Below, piece by piece: positions 10,869 to 21,195 of a stretch of 64,000 nucleotides of DNA. Both the position numbers and the translations under genes were made by a program. A model generated the notes under the pieces. It did no database searches. It had not been told where the DNA came from and worked only from the letters and a program-made list of their open reading frames with translations. The first letter of the stretch is position 1; the number at the start of each line of letters is the position of its first letter. This DNA comes from Entomortierella parvispora (taxonomy: Eukaryota > Mortierellomycota > Mortierellomycetes > Mortierellales > Mortierellaceae): assembly GCA_963573315.1 (NCBI GenBank), contig OY752141.1:124001-188000 (forward strand), given 5' to 3'.

Positions 10869-12930
10869 CTACTTTTTGTTGCAGGCGTTCTTGTGCGTGC
10901 TGTTCCAGTGCGTGATCTGGCAAGGCCGTGAGCAGTAGGCAACCTTGTTGCACTTTGCACATTTGAGCAAGGGCTTGGGCTTCAAGTCATGGGACCGACC
11001 CTCGTTTGCGATATTGTCAGATCGACCGCAATTGGCACAGGAAGAGATTGCAGGGCTCTTGAACGTCTTCTTGAGCGCCTCGGACGCATCCAATAGGGCC
11101 GGCGTATTGTCGTTCGTCAGCAAGCCGTTGCGACCAGCGCTACGAGCCTGGAAGGCCATCACGGCCGTGCGCTTAATCTCATTGAATCCCGTTGCGACAC
11201 CATAGAGCTCCTTGAAGCGGTTATCAGCCGCCTGTGCCTTTTGATAGTATTCCTGAGCGTCCTTGAGAACAGCTGCTTGCTTCAAAGCCTGGTTGCTCTT
11301 TTTCTTGGATGCACCAGAAGGAGCAGACTGAAGGGTGAGAGTGGCGAGAGCATAGTAGGCGTTGGGCAGGGTGCGAGAATCGGGGTGGGCGGCCTCGACA
11401 AAGGCCTTGAAGTGGCCAGTGGCGTCCTGAACTTGGTGGGTGGCGTAGTAGACATTGCCGAGCATAGAGTGGACCTCAATCTGATCGGGCTTGATGTTCA
11501 AAACTTCCTCAAGATCCTCGGTGCAACCCTGGCAATGCAATTGAGATGGGGGTGTCAGATGAGGCATGGCAAGGACTCTATGGGTTCATTGCGCAGAGTC
11601 AAGTACAAAGTATTTTACCTTGTAGTTGCGTAGGGCCATGTGGCAGGATGCGCGAAGCTCGAGCATGCGGGGACGGATTGACTCAAACTCGGTGATGGCG
11701 AAGCCAAGGGTCTGGACACAATGCACAAACTGTTGGCCGCTAAAGAGAATCCAGATAACTAGCAGCAATAAAGAGCAGCAGCCAGCAGGAGATGAGTTGT
11801 CAATGATGATATTTTTATCCTTGTCGTTCTTGATGGACCTTTTTGCCCCCCATCATCCTGTCCCACCATGCTCACAATTCAGGGATCGGATTAAGGTTCA
11901 GTCAACCTTCTGCCAAATCAGATTCGACCAACGCGCGATGGGTAATTTCACTCGGCCGACTGCCCCTGCCCCCCCTTGCTTGTCCTCGCTCCAATGGGTC
12001 CCACAACTTCCCACCCTCCACCTTGAGCTCGCACAATGGACAAGTCAAGGGGAAGGGATGAGGAGCCTGGGCCGCTAGCACGGTGGCAAGGCGGCAAGCA
12101 ATAGCGTCCAAGTGTCAAGGCTACGAGGACTCGGCTTTGCTTCCATCCTCCCCTTACTTTTTGGTCTGATCCTTCTTTCACCACCCTGTTGACCGACCCC
12201 TTTTTTTGCCTTGTCTTCTCGCCCCACTTTTTCATTCTCAAGACAGGGTTCCCCTTTTGGAAGACATGGAAAGAAGCAACTAGTGATCGCAACCCAATAA
12301 ACACGTACCAAACACGACAGAGTCCTTGGTATAGATGGTGGTCTGCTGCTCCGCGCCTTCTTCCTCGGACTCTACAGTCGCGGTCGAAGTGCCCTCAGGG
12401 TTGTAGGTCTGAACATAGGTTTCGTACTGCTCAGCGAGCTTGAGGATACGCTGGTTCATGATGCAAGCCTTCTCATCCATGAGGAATGCACGCATGAGGT
12501 CGCCGGTGACGGAGACAATCTCGTCCTTGTGCTTCTCAATCAGCTCCTTGTCTGCGCCCTCGGGGATCTGGTTAAGACGCTCTATGGCCTTGGAGAAAAT
12601 CTCCTTGGCCTCAAAGTAGATCTGTGATAAGGAGAGATTGTTCATTAATACCATCATTCTAAACGTCGTCCGTCGCAACAAAGAAGTCTTGCGCCATACC
12701 TTGACCAAAGGATCCGAGGTCTGATCCTTGGTGCCGTTAGTTTCCAGAAGATCATAGTCGTTACGCCCCTGGGGCTCTGCAGCAGCAGCGGGCTCGTGTT
12801 CATGGTCGTGCTGACAGTTTTCGTCGTGGGTATGGGCGGGCTTGTCCTCCAGCGAGACTTCTTCGGTGGCGGCGACGAGTTGCTCCTCAGTCGTGAGAAC
12901 AACAGGAACGGGGACGGTGTCGGTCATCAT
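10869..12930 (-). CDS. TPR and MYND zinc-finger protein
   Basis: Four exons keep frame: 12930-12700, 12621-12309, 11758-11619 and 11528-10869, giving 447 residues. The N-terminus is acidic and contains a His/Cys cluster (HTHDENCQHDHEHE). Helical TPR-like repeats follow: IYFEAKEIFSKAIERLNQIP, then EDLEEVLNIKPDQIEVHSML and later units. The C-terminus is a MYND finger: CANCGRSD, then CAKCNKVAYCSRPCQITHW and a final H-x3-C. MYND fingers bind proline-rich peptides, so this is probably an adaptor; no catalytic domain is visible. The third exon's acceptor was chosen because the TTTAG site 17 nt further into the minus-strand reading would break the frame; the price is a short hydrophobic stretch (VIWILF). 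A second in-frame ATG directly follows the first. Shares a 343 bp head-to-head promoter with the DUF2015 gene. Confidence 0.8.
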
Positions 12931-13273
12931 AGTAGCAATTGAAGAGGTCTGTACAAGCGGTGGGTGGAATAGTGAGAGAGAGGGAGTAGGAGAGAGAGAA
13001 GGTTGAAAAGAGGGGGGAGGAAAGAAGGATGCAAAGGGAATGGGAGAGCGAACGAACTGCTGAAGCCGCGCGACCATGGAGCGACTTGCGCTGGGCCAGC
13101 AAAGCCACCGCCCAGCCAGGCATGCTTTCGCGGCCCGGGCGAATGGAAAGAGCATGCTTTTGATGCCCTCCATCTCTCTCTACTCCTTCTTTTCTTCACA
13201 CCCCCCTCTTTTTATTCTGTACATTACATTACATCCTCACAGACTGCTGCTTCCCTTGTCTACTCCATCCCCC
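12931..13273. promoter_or_regulatory. Short bidirectional promoter, TPR-MYND / DUF2015
   Basis: 343 bp separate the two start codons. The side near the minus-strand gene is an almost pure purine run on the plus strand (about 12965-13035), which is CT-rich leader when read for that gene. The side near the DUF2015 gene is CT-rich on the plus strand (about 13165-13215). The GC-rich centre (about 13075-13145) is free of such bias and probably holds the shared control elements. Confidence 0.5.
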
Positions 13274-13813
13274 ATGCTCTCAATCTTCCTGGTCATTCTT
13301 GTCTGGTGCATCGCAGCATATATTACGAGGGGCTATTGGCTCCCAAAGCTGCATGAGCTGCGGGAGCGACTTCGCTACACTCGCCTGCCATTCTTCCGCT
13401 CTGAGGAAGACAATACTTTTGAACAAAATATCGAAGAAGGCCTGACTTCTGACAACTTTGACCTTCACCAGAACCTGTTGGCTGGAGGTAAGTTTTCCTT
13501 TTTCCTTTTTTTTTTCTTTCTTCGTACCAGTTGAAACCTTTTGTCTGGAATAGCATGGAGGTGTCAATCCCCCCAACATAGCCTCCGTGATGTCGCTCCC
13601 TTTAATGCGCATTGTTTCCTGACTCGTTCGACCAATTTGATAGACGACCGACATGGACTGGAGAATGCAAACGAGATTCGGGCAATTATGAAGAAGTACC
13701 GGTGCAACTTTGACCAGGCCCGCCTTATTCAGCAGCAGAACAAGATGAAGGCGAATGGCATTGACCCCCGAACAGGAGTACCCATCGACCCTAAGGCTGT
13801 CTACTTCAAGTAA
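13274..13813 (+). CDS. DUF2015 family small membrane protein
   Basis: Two exons, 13274-13487 and 13644-13813, join in frame to give 127 residues. An N-terminal hydrophobic segment (MLSIFLVILVWCIAAYIT) is a signal anchor, followed by a soluble part. The family pattern is clear: EEGLTSDNFDLHQNLL, then across the splice DDRHGLENANEIRAIMKK, then NFDQARLIQQQNKMKANGID and a C-terminal DPKAVYFK. DUF2015 is a conserved fungal family without a known role; a membrane-anchored protein facing the cytosol or a lumen is all that can be inferred. The splice falls between LLAG and DDRHG, both conserved blocks, which supports the join. Confidence 0.8.
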
Positions 13814-14733
13814 AGGGCTGTTTTATGAGCAGTCGCAGAGCACCAGAGACGAGCCAAGAGAGGACACGACAGAGACGAACAGGACACAGCCCATTACCGC
13901 CACCAAACCGCCAAGAGGACGTTGGTGGTGGCAACTTTTATCATATTTTTTGCAGTTGTGCACCACTATAATCCATAATACCCAACGGACGGCTGTCCAT
14001 GCTACTGACTAGCGAGGAGGACGAGGAGGACGAGGAGGAGGAGGAGAGATCTAGGTTCACGCCTACGGACACGAGTTGCGCCTACAGATACGCCCACAGA
14101 TACGCCCACCCACGACACCCACACCCAGGAACGCCCAAAAAAGCACAGATGCATCCTCCATGCACTCCCCACGTAAGCGTTGACAGAAACCGAGAATAAA
14201 ACCGAGACTAGCACATGGCTCTTCAGGCAAACAAATGAAAAGGATCAAAAAGAAGAAAGGAACAAAATAAGGAACCGAGAACAGAGAGAGAAACAGAGAA
14301 AAAAAAGAGAGAGTCTCAGTGAGCACGGACAGGTTGCTTGCATTCTGGGAGAGGAGAGAGAGAGAGAGCAGCAGCAGCAATGAATAATGCAAATGCCGTC
14401 ACAGTGTCTGTCTCTGTGTGTCTCTTGTCTCCCCCCTACTGGCCGCATCGCAGCCAGCCAACCAGCCAGAGCCCCCACGGCGGAACAAAGAGTGTCCACC
14501 TGGACAGAAAAATTGTCCGCTCGCCGCTCTCGCTCCTTCAATTTCCCTTTCCTTATTCCTTTGTTGTGTCTTTTCTCCATCATTCATTCATTCATTCATC
14601 CATTCATTGCCTCTTCTCTTTACCCCCGCTCCCCCTGCTCCTCTCCTCTCCTCTCCTCTCTCCCCTCTTCCTCGCTTGACCCTCACCACTGGACTGGCCC
14701 TTCCCTTCCCCTCCCTTCCTCTCCTTTGCTCAA
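13814..14733. promoter_or_regulatory. Intergenic region upstream of the arrestin-like gene
   Basis: 920 bp without a supported gene. It starts with the DUF2015 3' flank, then has GA-rich simple sequence (about 14020-14050 and 14235-14375), including a GAGAGA run and AGC repeats. From about 14520 to 14733 the plus strand is highly pyrimidine-rich, with a CATT tandem repeat near 14581-14607, just before the ATG. No TATA box was seen. Confidence 0.4.
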
Positions 14734-15547
14734 ATGCGATTCTTCTCCAGACACCAGTCGAATGACTCGGCTGCCAGCCTTCTCGCCCCCGCTGGCTTGA
14801 CCGTCTCGCTCCACACCAACAATGGTCGTGCTCGGTTCTATGGGCCTGGAGCAACTGTCCAAGGTCAGGTCCACCTGGACCTCACCCGCTCCTCTTCTGT
14901 CCCCTGCAGACTCAAGGTCGTCTTTGCCTGCCATCAAACTATTACTCAAACTTCCAAAGAACTTTTGGGTACATCCTCCTCATCCTCCTCCTCCGTGGTT
15001 TTTGAGGTCGAGCACGTCCTGATCCAAAATGAGCTACTGAACCCTTGCAGACGAACACACCCCTTGCATTTTTCCATAAAACTACCCCTCTGCAACTATC
15101 CGCCCAGTCTCGAGGTAGGCGTGCAGCACTGGATCAGATAACCTGACCTGTGGATGACCTTTTGACCTAACATAATCTTGAACATGCCTCGTGCCGCCAA
15201 CTGACTTGATGTACTAACTGACGGTGCAATTGCTCCTTCTCTCTCCTTCTCTCGTTCTCTCTCTCTCTCCCGAATAGTGCGGGCCAGATGGACCCTCTGT
15301 GCGATTCTCTGTTCACGCCGAGCTTTCCACACTGAGCCAAAGTCAGCGTGATGGACACCCTGGCGTCTTGTCTTCAGCCAGATCTCCTTCTGTCGCAGTC
15401 ATGTACCTCCCCATGGTCCCCACAACCAACCGCCTTGCTGCTCCATCACAATCGTTCGTTGCTCAATTGGGGGCTATAAATGCCTCAGTCGAGTGCACAG
15501 GAGCCGTCTGCATTGGTGAGTGAATATTATTACAATAATAACCCCGA

Positions 15548-15582
<35 letters not shown>

Positions 15583-16779
15583 AACTGGGTCACAGGCCTC
15601 GAAATTCCTTCTTTGGGCAGGATTGTTCGTTGCTTGGCACCCTGCACCCCCTTCTCTTCCACCTCCACTCCCATTGCGCCTCGCGGTTGTGCTCAATGAC
15701 CACGCCGAGGTGCAGGTGCGTTGCTGAAAGCTAACTGGCTGTAACTTCCCTCCTATTAATATCTCGCACGGCCCATAGGCGAGTCTGTGGCCATGGTGTT
15801 GCTAGTCGACAACAAGTCCCAGACCGACTTGCAAAACATCCAGTTGTCGCTGGTCCGCTCAATATCCTGGCCTGGCCGCCCTGCCTTGCACTCGACAGTG
15901 CACGAAACCACGGTTCCCACAGCCAGGTCTACCAACAGAGGCACAGCTTGGAAACAACAACTCCAGTTCAGATTACCCTCCAACATTGGTCTTGTTCCTT
16001 CCATTGACGAGACAGTGATGCCGACCTGCCACATTCAATACTCTCTTCACATCTCCTTACCCACCCCTCAAAAATACAACAGCCTCGTCAGCCGCTTGAG
16101 GAGGCGCCCCACCCTTGACCTTACTGCTATTTCCGTTCTCCCACAAGGATCGTCTGTTGTTGATAGCAAACCTTTGGATCCTCACTCCGGCGCAACGGCT
16201 GCCTCTAGCTCCAGTGCTCCATCAGTGCTCCAATTCCCCCCTATCCCCATTACTGTGGGGTCAATACCATCACATGCACAAGGGAGGAGGTTCAAGTTTG
16301 GTATCCCTGCGTATACGGAGGTTCAGGATCAGCCGGCGTTTGTCAGAGACCGGTTTGAGGAAGAGATGCTTCAGCATCTTTCAAGTCTCGAGAGCCTTGT
16401 TGTTGATGAAGATGACGAGGAACTCGATATTGGAGGTCTAGTAAGAGCAGCACAGAGAAGAATGTCAAGTTCGTCCTCAAGCGAGACGGACGATGATGAA
16501 GACCCAGACGACTCCAAGATACCCGCCCGTTTTCGGAGCACAGTACATCGCCACTCGGTTTCAAAATCAGGCCTCAGCACGCCTCCATCCTCACCTCCTC
16601 GAGCCCCTTCAGCCCTGAACACTGACTCTATGGAATGGATTTCATCAAACAGGTCAACCTCACCACAACGTGCTCCACTTCCGAAAGCTCGTGGGATTGG
16701 CAGAGATGTTCTATTGGGAAAATACCATAATCGACCACAGCAGGGCTTCAATAGTCGTGTCCCAGTAGAACCTCAATAA
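14734..16779 (+). CDS. Arrestin-like protein
   Basis: Four exons: 14734-15114, 15278-15515, 15621-15719 and 15779-16779, giving 572 residues. The N-terminal half has the arrestin fold pattern: ARFYGPGATVQGQVHLDL early, then a strand-rich region including HPLHFSIKLPLCNYPPSLE and later SVAMVLLVDNKSQTDLQNIQ, typical of the two beta-sandwich domains. The C-terminal part is Ser-rich with an acidic stretch (about nt 16400-16510) and ends VPVEPQ. Fungal alpha-arrestins link membrane cargo to Rsp5-type ubiquitin ligases; no clear PPxY motif was noticed, so that link is not shown here. For the third intron the attractive donor GTGCGT at 15716 breaks frame; the weaker GTTGCT at 15720 keeps it. The TAA stop lies in AATAAA. 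Confidence 0.72.
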
Positions 16780-17831
16780 ATAAAGAAGCAACGTGAAACG
16801 TAAAAGCTTTTCAATGTAGGACGACGCTGATTGCCATTGTGCTCAGAGTGGGTTTCTTCTGGCCGTATGCCACTGTTTGCAACGTTCGCGTCTCGGCCTG
16901 TTGTGCTCGAGTCGAGAGCACGAAAAAGGACTGAGCGAAGCATCAAAGTTCTTGCGGCAGGCATAATGCAACTGTCCAGCCGCCCAACTCTTGTTGTGTC
17001 CATGATTTCTGTGAAACCTCACGCTCCTGCGTGAGAAATGAGGGCAAGGCCGGATTGGACCAAAAAAAGAGGGGGGGGGGATGTTGTTGAGAAAAACGAG
17101 GTTGCAGTCAGCCGCATGTCAATCGAATCGACTTGCAAAAGGCACAGAGCCGTGATTGCAAGGAAAAAGAGACGACCACCTAACAAAAAAACAAAAACAA
17201 AGATAGAGAAAGCAAAACGGGGCTTCGCGGTGGAAACCGTGGCCCGCAATTGGTGTTGCCAATGACCCTGCACCCTTTTGATTTATCCAGAAGGGAGTCC
17301 AGGGCCACTGTGCGACCGCCGATGGAAAAAAAAACCTTTTGGCCTTTTTCCAAAAACTTTTTTTTGTTTTTTTTTTGACATCGGACTCGGACACGCTTTG
17401 CATGCCACGCAGCAGGAGGAGGGTGCTCTCAATTCTTGTTTCTACGGCCGCTGGGCTGCGACTGGCCACGCCAAGAGACGTGATCGTCTGCCTTCAACTC
17501 TCCACTCGGCCACTCATGGGGGTTCTCCACCTTCTATGGTCCCAACAGGAGGGTTCATGATCGGGTGCAAAACTAGATTACACGGTCGAACCTGCAGGGT
17601 GTGTGGATGGCAACAGGGTTATGGTCATGCTCTCCCTTTTTCTTTTTCTTTTTTCCCTTTTTCTTCTTCTTTTACTTCTTTGTCCAAACGTTCACCACCT
17701 CGCTTTCCACGAACCCTCGGCCATCCCCACCTTGCCTCTTCTCTCCTCTCCTCCACCCTCGACCTCGCCTTTACGCACCATCACCCCACGGTCCCCAACC
17801 TCTATCCCCCTCTCAACATCAGAAGCGGTAC
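16780..17831. promoter_or_regulatory. Intergenic region upstream of the amino-acid permease
   Basis: 1,052 bp without a convincing gene. Long frames here are interrupted or low-complexity. A G(10) run lies near 17071-17080, with A- and T-rich tracts near 17325-17375. From about 17632 to the permease ATG the plus strand is a long CT-rich leader. No nitrogen-regulatory element cluster was recognised. Confidence 0.35.
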
Positions 17832-19946
17832 ATGGAAAAGACTACGTTCGAGGACAAGGCAGGCTCCGAAGAGTCCGGATCCCTGTACGATCATGACACC
17901 GCTATCTTGGCCAAACTTGGCTACAAGCAGGTACAAATTCGTTGACCCTGCCCATCTTCATTCGGCCAAGAAGTGGCTCCACTTCACGTCCTCGCAGTCA
18001 GCCACCAACGTTCGAAACCACAGAGCGATTAGCTCTCGCCTCTGTGCAACGCTGCCTGAAAGCGCGGGGTGGTTCGGATTTCCCGTGAGAATCTCCTTCC
18101 GTCATGCAGACTCTACGTTGCTGATCTCTCCAACCGTTTTTTGCCTACCCGAAATAGTCGCTGGATCGATCGCTGTCAGCGTTTGGCAACTTTGGCATCA
18201 CCTTTTCTTGCCTGTCTATCCTCTCGGGGTTGACTCCACTTTATGGCAACGCCTTGCAGTCTGGTGGTCCCGTCACTGTCATCTGGGGTAATGGCGATTG
18301 ATCCCTGCGTTGATTTTGTTGCCATGATGATCTCTTTCGCTCGTTTCGTGTTGACGTCTCCTCCTTTTTACTTTCTTTTTTTTTTATTTTCTGGACAACT
18401 CATGCAGGATGGCTCTTGGTCAGTTTGTTCACCTTGACGATTGGCATGTCACTGGCCGAGATTTGTTCAGCTTACCCCACCACAGGAGGACTTTACTTTT
18501 GGACAATCAAGATCTTGGAAGGGCGTGTTGTCAACGGCGTGCATCTCGGCAGTCCCAAATGGGTTCCTTTGGCCTCTTGGGTCGTGGGCTACACCAACTG
18601 GCTCGGTTTGTGTGTGGCAATTGCGAGTACGGATTTGGCCATGGCCCAGTTCCTGGCCTCGTTGATCTCGATGACCTCTGGATACTCTGCCAGCACCTAT
18701 GTCATCTTTGCTATCTATGTTGGAATCATCTTCTTGCATGGTGTCGTCAACTCTTTGGCAGTGCGTTTGAACGGTATCTTCAACATCATGTCTGGTACGT
18801 TTATCAATGACAAGACCGTTACATCTGTTGTTTTTATTTACTGCCCCTTGTGTCTCCTAATCTCCAAAGGGCGTCCAATTGGCCGCTAGCCTTGCCTTGC
18901 AGGAGCTAACCAACGTGTTTTTTTTACACTATGCACTTCCAGTTTGGTGGCACGTGATTGGAACCTTCATCATTGTCGTTGTCGTTGTGGCCACCACCCC
19001 AGTGAAGCAGTCAGCCGAGTTCGTATTCACCAATTGGCAAAACAACACTGGCTGGAACTCTGGATTCTACGTCTTCATGCTTGGTTTGCTCCAGTCGCAA
19101 TATACCCTCTCTGGCTACGATTCGGCCGCACACATGTCTGAGGAAACCCGCAACGCACAGCAGGGCGGACCTTGGGGTATCATCCGTGCCATCGTCGTGG
19201 CCAGTGCCGTCGGCTGGTTCTTCCTTGTTGGTATGACCTTTTGCATTCAAGATTTCCAGAGCCAGATTGTCAGTCCCGCTGTTGGTATTTCCCTGTCGCA
19301 AATCTTTTTGGACTCTGCAGGAGAGGCCTGGGCAATCTTCTTGATTATCATCATCTTGGGTGCCCAATTCTTTTGCGGATCGGCATTGACGCTTGCCAGT
19401 TCGCGTATGGTCTATGCCTTTGCGCGTGATGGTGCTCTGCCTTTGTCAAAGCACTTGCACAAGTTGAACGACAAGAAGTCTCCCGTCACGGCCGTTTGGT
19501 TCAACATTGCTTTCTGCTTTGTACTCGGTCTGCCCTACATTTGGTCCGAGACGGCGTACTCTGCCATTGTGTCGGTCAACACAATTGCGTCTTCAATCTC
19601 GTATCTGATTCCCATCCTCTGCCGTATTGTTTTGGCACGCCACACCTTCCAACCTGGACCTTTCAACCTTGGAAGGTTCTCTGTCCCCACGGGTATCATT
19701 GCTTCAGTCTGGATCTTGGTCACCTCAGTCTTGTTCTTGTGCCCTACGGAGGCCCCCGTGACGGCTGAGAACATGAACTATGCATTGGTGCCATTCGTGC
19801 TCGTCATTGGATTGTGTGTCTTGTACTTTGCGATCTGGGGTCGTCACTGGTTCAAGCCCGGTGGCACTCGTATCACTAGCCCTACCGCCGAGGAGGGGAC
19901 GGAGGCCAAGGGCGACGATTCAGTCGAGAACATGGCTTCCACTTAG
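17832..19946 (+). CDS. Amino-acid/GABA permease, APC superfamily
   Basis: Four exons keep frame exactly: 17832-17930, 18158-18287, 18408-18794 and 18943-19946, giving 539 residues. The cytosolic N-terminus ends AKLGYKQSLDRSLSAFGNFG, the typical start of fungal GABA/choline-type permeases, followed by TM1 and the glycine-rich GLTPLYGNALQSGGPVTVIW. Further hallmarks are YPTTGGLYFWTIK, then SGYDSAAHMSEETRNA after TM5, and SRMVYAFARDGALP before the later helices. About 12 membrane segments are expected, in plasma or vacuolar membrane, importing an amino acid or amine with protons. The exact substrate (GABA, choline, other) cannot be read. The downstream flank is AT-rich. Confidence 0.88.
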
Positions 19947-21195
19947 CAAGGTCGTTAGAGAGGCTGTTCCATTTTTCATTCTAGTCGCGCAAACGCCTAA
20001 TCACTTGTCAAAAATATACATCATTTGCGCAACTATCTCTTCTTCAATCATTTTCGAGCAATTGCGAGAGCGGCATCACAGTGACGACCTGTTCCCTGGT
20101 ATGGGAATGATTGATGTATCAAAAAGAGGAGCACCGATGGCATCCGTTTTTGGAGGCCACGACATCATCAACCTGTCAAAAACAAGAATGAGGCATTTTT
20201 AATTGAGCTCCGCATTGACAGCGGACTTTCATTGGTGTCAATTTTTGACGTTTTTCAAATAGCTCAGTTCGAAATGGATGGGAAGGAGCTCCTTTTTTCT
20301 TTTCCTTTCTTTTCTTTGCAGCGAAAGACTCGCGGGCATGCCATCCCGTCCGGGCTTTGGCCCTTTTCTCCCTTCCCACCCCTGCCCCTGCCTGAGCCCC
20401 CTATTTCTTTACTGCCTGCCCTGTCATTCTTGCCTTTTGTTTGCGCTATTTTTTTTTTTCAACGCCCGCCTCTTGCTCTGTGTTTTTGACAGGTCTGGCA
20501 CATTCTGTTGACAGGGTTGTCAAGATGTGTAACAAACAGAATTGGCATATTCTCGGCGCGCAAGCGCACGGAAACATCATTTTTGTTCTAACCGGATGAT
20601 TGGGTGCCAAGCAGGAGGAAAGAAACGGATGACCTTGATTGACCTGTAGAACGCCGGTTATAAAAAGACGCTCGTCGTTCTCCTCCTTCATCTCCTATCC
20701 CCCTTTCCTTCCTCCTCTTCTCTCTTTCGTAGCCCTCTTCTACATTCATTCTTTGTCCCCTCTCCTAGCTCTGGGATTTTCTTACCCTTGACCCGTTTGC
20801 CCTTGACATCTCCTGGCCTTAGTCACCCTCGCTCCTGCTTTTGAACCTCCCCAGTGTCTCATCCACAACATCCTTTGACTCGACTCATTTGCCATCGCTC
20901 ATTCTTCATTCTGTCGCATTCGTCTCCCATTCTTTCCACCTTTTTTTTCACCAGTGGTCACACTCTTCCGTTCGCCGTTAGTCACATTGCCGTGTTTCTT
21001 TCAATTGTAATCGATTTCAATATCCACCTTGGTTATTTGACACACCCCCCCCCAACCTGAAGAAAAGAAAAGGAAGGGTTGCCACATACACCAGCACCAC
21101 CACCAGCACCGCCACCACTACAGCCACCACCACACAAGGCCTCCTCTCTCTCACTCACACGTCATTCACACCGCGCACACGCAGAGAAATACAAG
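19947..21195. promoter_or_regulatory. Intergenic region with TATA box, upstream of the zinc transporter
   Basis: 1,249 bp without a supported gene. A TATAAAAA element lies at 20659-20667. It is followed by a CT-rich tract (about 20680-21060) and then a CAC-rich leader (about 21085-21140) before the ATG at 21196, implying a leader of roughly 500 nt. No consensus zinc-responsive element was recognised by eye. Confidence 0.45.
20659..20667 (+). promoter_or_regulatory. TATA box of the zinc transporter gene
   Basis: The sequence TATAAAAAG lies about 530 bp before the start codon and just ahead of a long CT-rich stretch, as expected for a core promoter. Assigned to the CDF gene because it is the only plus-strand gene downstream. 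Confidence 0.5.

Noticed and set aside
17278-18291. 337-residue plus-strand frame spanning the permease leader and first exons
   Set aside because: It crosses proven introns in the wrong frame; the spliced permease reading is far better.
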